NCBI RefSeq assembly: GCF_023715325.1
Contig: NZ_JAMBNX010000003.1
Coordinates: 62,001-126,000 of the forward strand
Length of the DNA: 64,000 nt
Direction of reading: 5' to 3'
Source: Agromyces mediolanus
GTDB lineage: Bacteria > Actinomycetota > Actinomycetes > Actinomycetales > Microbacteriaceae
The position numbers and the translations under genes were made by a program. The stretch's first letter is position 1. Each line of letters begins with the position of its first letter. Of the stretch, positions 52,134-61,711 are shown in pieces. A model generated the notes under the pieces. It worked only from the letters and a program-made list of their open reading frames with translations, searched no databases and had not been told where the DNA came from.

Positions 52134-53011
52134 GCGACCTCGAGCTCCGCGCGGGCGCGTCGCCGGCCGACGCGCCACGGCCGCCGGGGCGCGGCCGCGG
52201 GCGGCACCGGATGCCTCGGCCCAGCGCCCTGTTCGCCGCCCTGTTCGTCGGCTTCCTGCTCGTCGCCGTCGTCTGGCCGGGGCTGCTGGAGACCGCGCCG
52301 CCCGACGCCATCGCCCCGGCCGAGGCGTTCCAGCCGCCGTCGGCGGGGCACTGGTTCGGCACCGACGAGTCGGGACGGGACGTCTACAGCCGGGTCATCG
52401 CCGGCACGGCGCCGTCGCTGTTGATCGGCGTGCTCGCGACCGCGATCGGGCTCGCGCTCGGCCTGCTGCTCGGCGGCGTCGCCGCGCTCGGCGGACGAGT
52501 CCTCGACTTCCTGATCGGCCGGGTGAACGAGGTCCTGTTCGCCTTCCCGGGAATCCTCCTCGCGCTCCTCGTCATCGTGCTCTGGGGCCCAGGGCCGGTG
52601 ACGGCGACGATCGCCGTGGGGCTGTCCACCGCGCCCGGCTACGCCCGGATCATCCGCGGCCAACTGCTCGCCATCCGCGGCTCCGGCTACGTGGAGGCCG
52701 CCCGCGTGCTCGGCCACGGCCGAGCACGCATCCTCGGCGCGCACATCCTGCCGAACGCTCTCGTCCCGATCGCGGCGCTCGCGACGCTCGGCGTGGGCCA
52801 GGCGGTCGTCTGGGCCTCATCGCTCAGCTTCCTCGGACTCGGCGCGCAGCCGCCGGCCGCCGAGTGGGGTGCGATGCTCTCGGCCGGCCGCACCTATCTC
52901 GGCACCGCCTGGTGGCTCACCGTCTTCCCCGGACTCATGATCGTCGCCACGACGCTCGCGACGACGGTCCTCGGTCGCACGCTCACCGCCCGCGACGGGG
53001 CACGACGATGA
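52130..53011 (+). CDS. ABC transporter permease, DppC/OppC type
   Basis: 293 residues. A soluble N-terminus with HWFGTDESGRDVYSRVIAG near 73 is the DppC signature; about six TM helices and the EAA loop ARVLGHGRARILGAHILPN near 191 follow. It pairs with the DppB-type permease. It starts and ends in ATGA overlaps with its neighbours. Confidence 0.88.
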   Translation: MSDLELRAGASPADAPRPPGRGRGRHRMPRPSALFAALFVGFLLVAVVWPGLLETAPPDAIAPAEAFQPPSAGHWFGTDESGRDVYSRVIAGTAPSLLIGVLATAIGLALGLLLGGVAALGGRVLDFLIGRVNEVLFAFPGILLALLVIVLWGPGPVTATIAVGLSTAPGYARIIRGQLLAIRGSGYVEAARVLGHGRARILGAHILPNALVPIAALATLGVGQAVVWASSLSFLGLGAQPPAAEWGAMLSAGRTYLGTAWWLTVFPGLMIVATTLATTVLGRTLTARDGARR

Positions 53012-54723
53012 GCGAGGTGGAGCCGAGCGGCGCCGGGCCGAGCGGCTCGACGGATGCCGCGGCGTTGTCGGTGCGCGGGCTGCGCGTCGCCTTCGGCGGG
53101 ACGGAGGTCGTCCGCGGAATCGATCTCGATCTCGCCCCGGGGCGGATCGTCGCCGTCGTCGGCGAGTCCGGCTCCGGCAAGAGCGTCACGGCGCGGGCCC
53201 TGCTCGGCCTCGCCGGACGCGGCGCCCTGGTCGAGGCCGAACGGTTCGAGCTCGACGGCGAGGACGTCAGCGACGCGGGAGAGCGGCGCTGGCGTCGGCT
53301 GCGCGGCGCCAAGGTCGGCCTGGTGCTCCAGGACGCGCTCGCCTCCCTCGACCCGCTGCGCCCGATCGGCCGGGAGATCGGCGACGCGCTCCGGCTGCAC
53401 CTCGGCCTCCGACCGGCCGCGGCGCGGCGGCGGGTGCTCGAGCTCCTCGAACGACTCGAGCTGCCGCACCCGACGCTGACGATCGACCGCCGCTCGGGCG
53501 AGCTCTCGGGTGGAATGCGCCAGCGTGCGCTGATCGCTGCGGCCGTCGTGCTCGATCCCCCGGTGCTCGTCGCCGACGAACCGACGACGGCGCTCGACGT
53601 CGGCGTCCAGGCGACGGTCCTGCAGCTCCTCCGCGAGGCGGCCGATCGCGGCACTGCGGTGCTGCTGATCAGCCACGACCTGGCCGTCGTGTCCGGCATC
53701 GCCGACGAGGTGCTCGTCCTGGCGGACGGCGCCGTCGTGGAGCGCGGCCCGACGGCGACGGTGCTCGGCGCACCTCGGCATCCGGCGACCCGGGCGCTGC
53801 TCGCCGCCGTCCCGACGGAGGTGCCCCGGGGCGCGCCGCTGCTGGCCGAGGCGCGGCTCGGCGATCCGAGTGCAGGGCACGCGCCGACGACGGGGCCGCG
53901 GGGCGGGGCGACGGCGTCCGCGGTGGATTCCGCCCCGATCCTCGAGGCGAGCGGCCTCCGCCGGGTCTATCGCTCCCGGGGGGCCGAACTCGCGGCGGTC
54001 GACGACGTCTCGCTGGCACTCCATCCGGGCCGGACGCTGGGCCTCGTGGGCGAGTCCGGCTCGGGCAAGACGACGCTTGCGCGCCTGCTCCTCGCCCTGG
54101 AGCGCCCGGATGCCGGCGTCGTCCGCCTCGACGGCGGCCCGTGGAGCGAGTCGACGGAGGCCGCGCGGCGCCCTGCACGCCGGCGGATCGGCGCGATCTG
54201 GCAGGACCCGTACGGCTCGTTCGACCCTCGCTGGGGCGTCGCCCGTCTGCTCCGCGACGCACTGACCGTCGGCGGGCAGACGAGCGACCGCCTGGCCGTG
54301 CAGAAGCTGCTCGAGCTGGTGCGCCTGCCGTCGGCGATCGCGGCGAGCCATCCGCTCGAGCTCTCCGGTGGACAGCGCCAGCGGGTGGCGATCGCCCGCG
54401 CCCTCGCGGCCCGGCCCGAGATCCTGATCGCCGACGAGCCGGTCTCGGCGCTCGACGTGACCGTGCAGGCGGCCATCCTCGACCTCCTCGACGAGCTCCA
54501 GCGCGAACAGGGGCTGGCGCTCCTGTTCATCTCGCACGATCTCGGCGTCGTGCGCCACATGAGCGACGAGCTGGCGGTGATGCGGCACGGCCGCGTCCTC
54601 GAGCAGGGCCCGGCCGAACAGGTGTTCGCCAGCCCGCAGCATGCGTACACCACGGCCCTCATCAGGGATTCTCCTCGGCTCGCGGTCGGGGGTGATGCGC
54701 GCGCCACTGCCAGCACCCGGTAG
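53008..54723 (+). CDS. Fused double ABC ATPase (DppD–DppF type)
   Basis: 571 residues with two complete ATPase domains. Domain one, about 20-270, has Walker A GESGSGKS near 54 and signature LSGGMRQR near 168; domain two, about 310-555, has GESGSGKTT near 350 and LSGGQRQR near 452, each with Walker B and H-loop. The two halves are usually separate genes (dppD and dppF); fused forms such as E. coli GsiA are known. It powers the permeases encoded upstream. The start overlaps the DppC-type gene. Confidence 0.9.
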   Translation: MSEVEPSGAGPSGSTDAAALSVRGLRVAFGGTEVVRGIDLDLAPGRIVAVVGESGSGKSVTARALLGLAGRGALVEAERFELDGEDVSDAGERRWRRLRGAKVGLVLQDALASLDPLRPIGREIGDALRLHLGLRPAAARRRVLELLERLELPHPTLTIDRRSGELSGGMRQRALIAAAVVLDPPVLVADEPTTALDVGVQATVLQLLREAADRGTAVLLISHDLAVVSGIADEVLVLADGAVVERGPTATVLGAPRHPATRALLAAVPTEVPRGAPLLAEARLGDPSAGHAPTTGPRGGATASAVDSAPILEASGLRRVYRSRGAELAAVDDVSLALHPGRTLGLVGESGSGKTTLARLLLALERPDAGVVRLDGGPWSESTEAARRPARRRIGAIWQDPYGSFDPRWGVARLLRDALTVGGQTSDRLAVQKLLELVRLPSAIAASHPLELSGGQRQRVAIARALAARPEILIADEPVSALDVTVQAAILDLLDELQREQGLALLFISHDLGVVRHMSDELAVMRHGRVLEQGPAEQVFASPQHAYTTALIRDSPRLAVGGDARATASTR

Positions 54724-54788
54724 GCTGGAGCGTCGAACATTCAGGCACCCCCATGGACTCGGTGCCGCACATACCGAACCGGAGCACC

Positions 54789-57371
54789 ATGACCGACACC
54801 GCGCGCATCCCCGAGAAGCCGGCCCTCGAAGGGCTCGAGACGAAGTGGGGCGGTGTCTGGGAGGACCGGGGCACCTACCGCTTCGACCGCGACTCGGCGA
54901 CCCGCGAGTGCATCTACTCGATCGACACGCCCCCGCCGACCGCCTCCGGATCGCTGCACATCGGCCACGTGTTCTCCTACACGCACACCGACGTCGTCGC
55001 CCGCTTCCAGCGCATGCGCGGCAAGCACGTCTTCTACCCGATGGGCTGGGACGACAACGGCCTGCCCACCGAGCGTCGGGTGCAGAACTACTACGGCGTG
55101 CGCTGCGACCCCACGCTCCCCTACGAGCCCGGCTTCACGCCGCCGTTCGAGGGCGGCGAGGGCAAGAGCGTCAAGGCCGCCGACCAGGTGCCCATCTCGC
55201 GGCGCAACTTCATCGAGCTGTGCGAGCGACTCACCGTCGAGGACGAGCAGCAGTTCGAGGCGCTCTGGCGCAGCCTCGGCCTCTCGGTCGACTGGACCCA
55301 GTCGTACCGCACCATCGCCGATGAGGCGCTGTTCACCTCACAGCTCGCGTTCATCCGCAATGTCGAGCGCGGCGAGGCCTACCAGGCGCTCGCACCGACC
55401 CTGTGGGATGTCACGTTCCGCACGGCCGTCGCGCAGGCCGAGCTCGAGGACCGCGAGCAGCCCGGCCACTACCACCGCGTGGCGTTCCAGCGCCCCGACG
55501 GCGGCACCGTCGAGATCGAGACGAGCCGTCCCGAGCTGCTCCCCGCCTGCGTCGCCCTCGTCGCCCACCCCGACGACGAGCGCTACCAGCCCCTCTTCGG
55601 CACCACCGTCACGACGCCGGTGTTCGGAGTGGAGGTGCCCGTCGTGGCCCACCACCTCGCGCAGAAGGACAAGGGTACCGGCATCGCGATGATCTGCACC
55701 TTCGGCGACGTCACCGACGTCGTCTGGTGGCGCGAGCTGCAGCTGCCGAACCGCGCGATCATCGGCTTCGACGGCCGCATCATCGCCGAGGCCCCCGAGG
55801 CGATCACGAGCGAGACCGGTCGCGAGGCGTACGCGCAGCTCGCCGGCAAGACCACCTTCTCGGCCAAGCAGGCCGTGGTGGAGCTCCTCCGCGCCTCGGG
55901 CGAGCTGCTCGCCGAGCCGAAGGCGATCACCCACCCCGTGAAGTTCTTCGAGAAGGGCGACCGCCCCCTCGAGATCGTCTCCACCAGGCAGTGGTACATC
56001 GTGAACGGCGCCCGCGACGAAGACCTCCGCGAGCGTCTGCTCGGCCGAGGTCGCGAGATCGACTGGCACCCGGACTTCATGCGCGTGCGCTACGAGAACT
56101 GGGTCGGCGGGCTCTCGGGCGACTGGCTCGTGTCACGGCAGCGCTTCTTCGGCGTCCCCATCCCGGTCTGGTACCCGCTCGACGCCGACGGCAACCCGCG
56201 CTTCGACGAGCCGATCGTCGCGAGCCGTGATCAGCTCCCGGTCGATCCGTCGTCGACGCCCGCGCCCGGGTTCGACGAGGCCCAGCGCGGCGCGCCCGAC
56301 GGCTTCATCGGCGAGCACGACGTGATGGACACCTGGGCCACGTCCTCGCTCACCCCGCAGCTCGCGGGCGGCTGGGAACGCGACCCCGAGCTGTTCGAGC
56401 TCGTCTTCCCGTACTCGCTGCGCCCGCAGGGCCAGGACATCATCCGCACCTGGCTCTTCTCGACCGCACTCCGCGCCGAGCTCGAGCACGGCGTCGCCCC
56501 CTGGTCGAACGCTTCGATCTCGGGCTTCATCGTCGACCCCGACCGCAAGAAGATGTCGAAGTCGAAGGGCAACGTCGTCACCCCGGCCGGCCTTCTCGAG
56601 CAGCACGGCTCCGACGCGGTGCGCTACTGGGCCGCGTCCTCGCGCCTCGGCACCGACGCGGCCTTCGACCCGCAGAACCCGACGCAGGTGAAGATCGGCC
56701 GCCGCCTCGCGATCAAGGTGCTGAACGCCGCCAAGTTCATCCTCACCTTCGAGGGCGACGCGGACGCCCCGGTGACCGAGCCGGTCGACCGCAGCATGCT
56801 GGCCGCCCTCGAGACGGTCGTGCAGCAGGCGACGAAGGCCCTCGAGGGCTACGACCACGCCCGGGCGCTCGAGCTCAGCGAGACGTTCTTCTGGACGTTC
56901 TGCGACGACTACCTCGAGCTCGTCAAGGAGCGCGCCTACGGCGAGCAGAGCCCGGAGCAGGCCTCGGCCGTGGCCGCGCTGAAGACCGCGCTCTCGGTGC
57001 TGCTGCGCCTCTTCGCCCCGGTCATCCCCTTCGCCACCGAAGAAGCGTGGAGCTGGTCGAACGAGGGCTCGGTGCACACCGCGAGCTGGCCCGCCGCCGA
57101 AGAGCTCGCCGCCCGCGGCGAAGCCGGCATCGAACTGCTCGAACTCGCGAGCCTCGCGCTCACCGGCATCCGTCGCGCGAAGACGGACGCGAAGGCCTCG
57201 CAGAAGACCGCGGTGTCCCGCGCCGTGATCGCGGCACCGGCCGACGCCGTCACACTGCTGGAAGCCGCCGCGGGCGATCTTCGCGCCGTCGGCCGCATCG
57301 AGACGCTCGAGTTCACCTCGGCCGAGACGCTCGAGGTGCGCGACGTGGAGCTGGCGACGCCGGCCGAATGA
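54789..57371 (+). CDS. valS: Valyl-tRNA synthetase
   Basis: 860 residues. The HIGH motif lies in GSLHIGHVFSYTHTD near 51, the editing domain about 180-330, KMSKSKG near 592, and an anticodon-binding helical domain about 670-800. The C-terminal coiled coil typical of E. coli ValS is missing, as in other actinobacteria. GGAG is five bases before the ATG at 54789; the frame is open 36 bases further. No T-box is visible upstream, unlike ileS. Confidence 0.95.
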   Translation: MTDTARIPEKPALEGLETKWGGVWEDRGTYRFDRDSATRECIYSIDTPPPTASGSLHIGHVFSYTHTDVVARFQRMRGKHVFYPMGWDDNGLPTERRVQNYYGVRCDPTLPYEPGFTPPFEGGEGKSVKAADQVPISRRNFIELCERLTVEDEQQFEALWRSLGLSVDWTQSYRTIADEALFTSQLAFIRNVERGEAYQALAPTLWDVTFRTAVAQAELEDREQPGHYHRVAFQRPDGGTVEIETSRPELLPACVALVAHPDDERYQPLFGTTVTTPVFGVEVPVVAHHLAQKDKGTGIAMICTFGDVTDVVWWRELQLPNRAIIGFDGRIIAEAPEAITSETGREAYAQLAGKTTFSAKQAVVELLRASGELLAEPKAITHPVKFFEKGDRPLEIVSTRQWYIVNGARDEDLRERLLGRGREIDWHPDFMRVRYENWVGGLSGDWLVSRQRFFGVPIPVWYPLDADGNPRFDEPIVASRDQLPVDPSSTPAPGFDEAQRGAPDGFIGEHDVMDTWATSSLTPQLAGGWERDPELFELVFPYSLRPQGQDIIRTWLFSTALRAELEHGVAPWSNASISGFIVDPDRKKMSKSKGNVVTPAGLLEQHGSDAVRYWAASSRLGTDAAFDPQNPTQVKIGRRLAIKVLNAAKFILTFEGDADAPVTEPVDRSMLAALETVVQQATKALEGYDHARALELSETFFWTFCDDYLELVKERAYGEQSPEQASAVAALKTALSVLLRLFAPVIPFATEEAWSWSNEGSVHTASWPAAEELAARGEAGIELLELASLALTGIRRAKTDAKASQKTAVSRAVIAAPADAVTLLEAAAGDLRAVGRIETLEFTSAETLEVRDVELATPAE

Positions 57372-57391
57372 CCTGGAACCATGGGGGAAGC

Positions 57392-57841
57392 ATGACCACG
57401 ATCGACATCCGCCTGGCCGGAGAAGGCGACTTCTTCGGCTGGCTCCCGCTCTTCGAGGCGTACTGCCGCTTCTACGAGACCGAGCTCGACGACCGGAAGG
57501 CGCTGACCGTCTGGACCTGGCTCCAAGACGAGCAGCACCCGCTGCGCGCGGCGCTCGCGGTCGACGCCGAGGGCACTCCCGTGGGCCTCGCCCACTTCCG
57601 CGCCGTGCCCGACACGCTGAGCGCCACCACGGGTGCCTACCTCGACGACCTCTACGTCGCCGAGTCCGAGCGCGGCAGCGGGGCCGGGCGTGCGCTCATC
57701 GAGTTCGTGCACGCGCAGGCCGCGGAGTTCGGGCAGGGCGGCGTCAGCTGGATCACCGCGGCCGACAACGAGCCGGCGCAGGCGCTGTACGACAAGATCG
57801 CCCGGCGCACGAGCTGGGTCACCTACGAGATGGACGCCTGA
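57392..57841 (+). CDS. GNAT family N-acetyltransferase
   Basis: 149 residues with the GNAT core: the acyl-CoA motif AESERGSGAGRALIEFV near 90 and the ITAADNEPAQALYDKIARR segment near 120. It transfers an acetyl group from acetyl-CoA to an unknown amine. I chose the ATG at 57392, after GGGGGAAG; an ATG at 57368 that overlaps the valS stop is a fair alternative and would add eight residues. It is followed by a TGATG overlap with the next small gene. Confidence 0.85.
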   Translation: MTTIDIRLAGEGDFFGWLPLFEAYCRFYETELDDRKALTVWTWLQDEQHPLRAALAVDAEGTPVGLAHFRAVPDTLSATTGAYLDDLYVAESERGSGAGRALIEFVHAQAAEFGQGGVSWITAADNEPAQALYDKIARRTSWVTYEMDA

Positions 57842-58080
57842 TGCAGCTCGGCACGCGCTGGCCGTTCGGCAGCACGCCGCCGGCCTCCGTCCCGGCCGAG
57901 ACCCGGGCGCGGGTCGCCGCGCTCGAGGCGACCCGGTCCGACGGCGCCGGTCGCACCTGGACGCTCACCTGGCTCGAGGGGCGCGCGATCGCCGAGCTCG
58001 ACGACGGGACCGTCATCGACGGTGACACGCTCCGCGACGCCGCCGCGTTCGGCTCGCCGGACGACGGGGACGACTGGTAG
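57841..58080 (+). CDS. Small protein of unknown function
   Basis: 79 residues, acidic, starting MQLGTRWPFGSTPP and ending DDGDDW, with a central WTLTWLEGRAIAELDDGTVI that looks like a beta-strand pair. It has no Cys, signal or TM helix. Its start shares one base with the GNAT stop (TGATG), so it is a coupled third gene after valS. I do not recognise a family. Confidence 0.65.
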   Translation: MQLGTRWPFGSTPPASVPAETRARVAALEATRSDGAGRTWTLTWLEGRAIAELDDGTVIDGDTLRDAAAFGSPDDGDDW

Positions 58081-58106
58081 TCGCCCGCCCCGTCGTCCCG
58101 CTTGCG

Positions 58107-58919
58107 CTACTTCGTGGCGATGATCTCGCCGTGCGGCATCAGCAGCCAGCCGTCGGGGTCGGCGGCCCAGTCGCGCCAGGCCTGCGCGATGCGGGCGAGC
58201 TCGTCGGGGTTCGAGTGCCCGGACTCGATGGCGTGCGCGGCGAAGTTCGACTCCGTCGCCCGCACGGCCCATGACCCGCCCCACCACTCCCGGTCGAGCT
58301 CCGAGGCGAAGACCCACACGGCTCCGCTGCCGGTGAGGCCGGTGAAGCCCGCCTCGCGGGCCCACGCGGTGAGCCGGCGGCCGGCGTTCGGCTCACCGCC
58401 GTTCCAGCGGTGCACGGCGTCGTAGAGCTCCAGCCAGCGGTCGAGGCCGGCCGAGTCGGGGCTCCAGATCAGCCCGCCGTAGTCGACGTCGCGCGCGGCG
58501 AGCACCCCGCCGGGGCGGAGCACTCGACGGAACTCCCGCAGCGCGTCGACGGGCCGGCCGAGGTGCTGCAGCACCTGGTGCGCGTGCACCACATCGAAAC
58601 TGTCGTCGGGGAAGTCGAGGGCGTACGCGTCACCGACGGCGAACGAGACGTTCGAGACGCCCTCGCTCGCGGCGAGCCCGGCCGCCTGCGCGACGACCTC
58701 GGCGGAGGCATCCACCCCGGTGACCCGGCCCGGTCCGACGCGGCGTGCGAGGTCGATCGAGATCGTGCCCGGTCCGCTGCCCACATCGAGCACCTCGAGG
58801 CCGGGGCGCAGGTGCGGCACGAGGTACGCGGCCGAGTTCTCCACCGTGCGCCAGGAGTGGATGCGCAGCACGCTCTCGTGGTGTCCGTGGGTGTATGCGT
58901 CGCGGGGCGTGGTCGTCAT
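58107..58919 (-). CDS. Class I SAM-dependent methyltransferase
   Basis: 270 residues with the SAM motif I VLDVGSGPGTISIDLA near 43, acidic motif II GVDASAEVV near 67, and VVHAHQVLQHLGRPVDAL near 110 (motif IV/post I region). It resembles the UbiE/Methyltransf_11 group. The substrate is unknown. It is convergent with the small unknown gene and has its own start 90 bp before the suf operon terminator. Confidence 0.85.
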   Translation of the reverse strand: MTTTPRDAYTHGHHESVLRIHSWRTVENSAAYLVPHLRPGLEVLDVGSGPGTISIDLARRVGPGRVTGVDASAEVVAQAAGLAASEGVSNVSFAVGDAYALDFPDDSFDVVHAHQVLQHLGRPVDALREFRRVLRPGGVLAARDVDYGGLIWSPDSAGLDRWLELYDAVHRWNGGEPNAGRRLTAWAREAGFTGLTGSGAVWVFASELDREWWGGSWAVRATESNFAAHAIESGHSNPDELARIAQAWRDWAADPDGWLLMPHGEIIATK

Positions 58920-58963
58920 ATCGGCAACATTACGCGCGCCCGACCCACTGTGACGCCGGACGA

Positions 58964-58999
58964 CGGATGCCCCGACCGCTCGTGCGGCCGGGGCATCCG
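58964..58999 (-). terminator. Terminator of the suf operon
   Basis: CGGATGCCCCG and CGGGGCATCCG form a perfect 11-bp stem 11 bases past the sufT stop on the minus strand, with a smaller ACCGC-type helix inside the loop. Confidence 0.78.
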
Positions 59000-59010
59000 T
59001 GAGGCGTTCG

Positions 59011-59340
59011 TCAGATCGCGAAGCCGAGCGCGCGCATCATGTCGCGGCCGTCGTCGGTGATCCGCTCGGGACCCCACGGCGGCATCCACACCCAGTTGAT
59101 GCGGAAGGCGTCGACGACGCCGTCGAGGGCCTGCGCCGTCTGCTCCTCGATCACGTCGGTGAGCGGGCAGCCGGCGCTCGTGAGCGTCATGTGGATCACG
59201 AGTGCGTCGTTCTCGTCGTCCCAGCCGAGGTCGTAGATGAGCCCGAGATCGACGATGTTGACCCCGAGCTCGGGGTCGACGACGTCCTTCAGCGCCTCTT
59301 CGACCTCGTCGTAGCGCTCCGGCGCGAGTGAGGTGACCAT
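59011..59340 (-). CDS. sufT: SufT / DUF59 metal-sulfur cluster assembly factor
   Basis: 109 residues with DVVDPELGVNIVDLGLIYDL near 19 and the conserved Cys in TSAGCPLTD near 57, which define the MIP18/DUF59 family. SufT helps mature iron-sulfur proteins at high demand. It is the last gene of the suf operon, where its presence is normal in actinobacteria. Confidence 0.92.
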   Translation of the reverse strand: MVTSLAPERYDEVEEALKDVVDPELGVNIVDLGLIYDLGWDDENDALVIHMTLTSAGCPLTDVIEEQTAQALDGVVDAFRINWVWMPPWGPERITDDGRDMMRALGFAI

Positions 59341-59360
59341 GGTCAGATCCTACGCCCGGG

Positions 59361-60131
<771 letters not shown>

Positions 60132-60198
60132 GATCTGGTTTCTGGTCTCTTTCGTCGTTCGGCGCGCAGCCGATGGATGCTTGGGCTGAGCTGGTCGC

Positions 60199-60525
60199 TC
60201 AGACGGTCACGGTGACCGCGGGGTCGATCAGGACGTCGCCGCCCGAGATCTCGACCTGGTAGACGGGGACCGGCTCGTAGGCCGGGAGGGTGAGCGGCTT
60301 GCCGGTGCGCAGCGAGAACTTCGAGCCGTGGGCCCAGCACTCGAGCGTGTCGTCCTCCACGAAGCCCTCGGCCAGCGAGATGTCGCCGTGGGTGCAGGTG
60401 TCGCCGATGGCGAACACGTCGCCCGCGGCGTCCTTCACCACGGCGATCGGCACGCCGTCAAGGACGAAGCGCGACGCCTGGTTCTCGACGAGCTCGTCGA
60501 TTCCGCAGACTCGGACGGCGGCCAT
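60199..60525 (-). CDS. Rieske [2Fe-2S] ferredoxin subunit, non-heme oxygenase type
   Basis: 108 residues with the Rieske ligands in CTHGDISL near 44 (Cys, His) and CWAHGSKF near 63 (Cys, His), in the soluble oxygenase-ferredoxin style. Its place inside the suf operon is common in actinobacteria. Whether it supplies electrons to assembly or carries a nascent cluster is unknown. It starts one base after the sufD stop. Confidence 0.92.
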   Translation of the reverse strand: MAAVRVCGIDELVENQASRFVLDGVPIAVVKDAAGDVFAIGDTCTHGDISLAEGFVEDDTLECWAHGSKFSLRTGKPLTLPAYEPVPVYQVEISGGDVLIDPAVTVTV

Positions 60526-60526
60526 C

Positions 60527-61708
60527 TCAGGCGCCCTGCAGTTCGGCTTCGAGGGCGGCGGTGAGGCGCTCTTCGAGCTCCGCCACGCCGATCTGCTGCA
60601 CGATCTCGTTCAGGAAGCCGCGCACGACGAGGCGGCGGGCCTCCTCTTCGGTGATGCCGCGGGCCATGAGGTAGAACAGCTGCTCGTCGTCGAAGCGACC
60701 GGTGGCCGAGGCGTGCCCGGCTCCCGCGATGTTGCCCGTCTCGATCTCGAGGTTCGGGATCGAGTCGGCGCGGGTGCCGTCGCTCAGCACGAGGTTGCGG
60801 TTCTGCTCGTAGCTGTCGGTGCCGACCGCCGCATTGCCGATGAGCACATCGCCGATCCAGACGCTGCGCGCGCCCTCGCCCTGAAGCGCGCCCTTGTAGG
60901 TGACGCGGCTGCGGGTGTTCGGAGCGTCGTGGTGCACGTACACCTGCTGCTCGAGGTGCTGGCCCGCGTCGGAGAAGTACAGGCCGAGGGCCTCGACGTC
61001 GCCGCCCTGCTCGGCGAGGTGGGTCGACGGGTTCACCCGGACGACCTTGCCGCCGAGCGAGACGACGATGTGCTTGAGCTTGGCGTCGCGGCCGATGCGC
61101 GCGAAGTGGCTCGCGAGGTGCACGGCGTCGTCGTCCCACTCCTGCACCGAGACGACCGTGAGGTTCGCGCCCTCGCCGACGATGACCTCGACGTTCTCGG
61201 AGAGCCGGGCGGAACCGGTGCCGGCGAGCACCACGAGGCCGCGGCTGTTGGGCGCCGCCTCGATCACGGTGTGGGCGCCGCGCGGGGTGCTGCCGAGGCC
61301 GGTGCGGGTGACGGTGGCGATCTTGTCGTCCTCGCCGGTGACGCGGATGAGGAGGGCCTCGCCGAAGCTCGTCCAGGCGTTGGCGGAGGCGCGCTCCTCG
61401 GGCGTGCCGGCGGTTCCGATGCGGGCATCGTCACGGGCGATCCACTCGACCGCGACGCCCTCGGCGCCCGCGGTCTCGAGCCCGAGGCGGGCGCCGTCGA
61501 GCTCACCCGAGGTGAGGTCGGCGAAGGCGGCGACCGGGGACAGCTTCCATTCGTGCTCGCGGCCCGTGACGGGGGCGAAGTCGGCGACGTCGACCGAGCG
61601 GAAGCGCTCGGAGCGGGTCTGCACGGGGACGACGGGGCCGTCCGAGTGCGCGACGAGGCCGTGCTGGCCGGCGGTGGGCATGGCGGTGCTCTGCGTTGCG
61701 ACGGTCAT
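60527..61708 (-). CDS. sufD: Fe-S cluster assembly protein SufD
   Basis: 393 residues of the SufBD right-handed helix fold, with YFSDAGQHLEQQVYVHHDAP near 248 (cited in part) and a [21 protein letters not shown] segment near 338 carrying the conserved interface His. It has no cysteine at all, as expected for SufD, in contrast to SufB. It joins SufB and SufC in the scaffold complex. Confidence 0.95.
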   Translation of the reverse strand: MTVATQSTAMPTAGQHGLVAHSDGPVVPVQTRSERFRSVDVADFAPVTGREHEWKLSPVAAFADLTSGELDGARLGLETAGAEGVAVEWIARDDARIGTAGTPEERASANAWTSFGEALLIRVTGEDDKIATVTRTGLGSTPRGAHTVIEAAPNSRGLVVLAGTGSARLSENVEVIVGEGANLTVVSVQEWDDDAVHLASHFARIGRDAKLKHIVVSLGGKVVRVNPSTHLAEQGGDVEALGLYFSDAGQHLEQQVYVHHDAPNTRSRVTYKGALQGEGARSVWIGDVLIGNAAVGTDSYEQNRNLVLSDGTRADSIPNLEIETGNIAGAGHASATGRFDDEQLFYLMARGITEEEARRLVVRGFLNEIVQQIGVAELEERLTAALEAELQGA

Positions 61709-61711
61709 TGC

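Noticed and set aside
54600..54789. T-box before valS
   Set aside because: No T-box core (GGTGGNACCGCG-like) is found between the ABC ATPase stop and the valS start.
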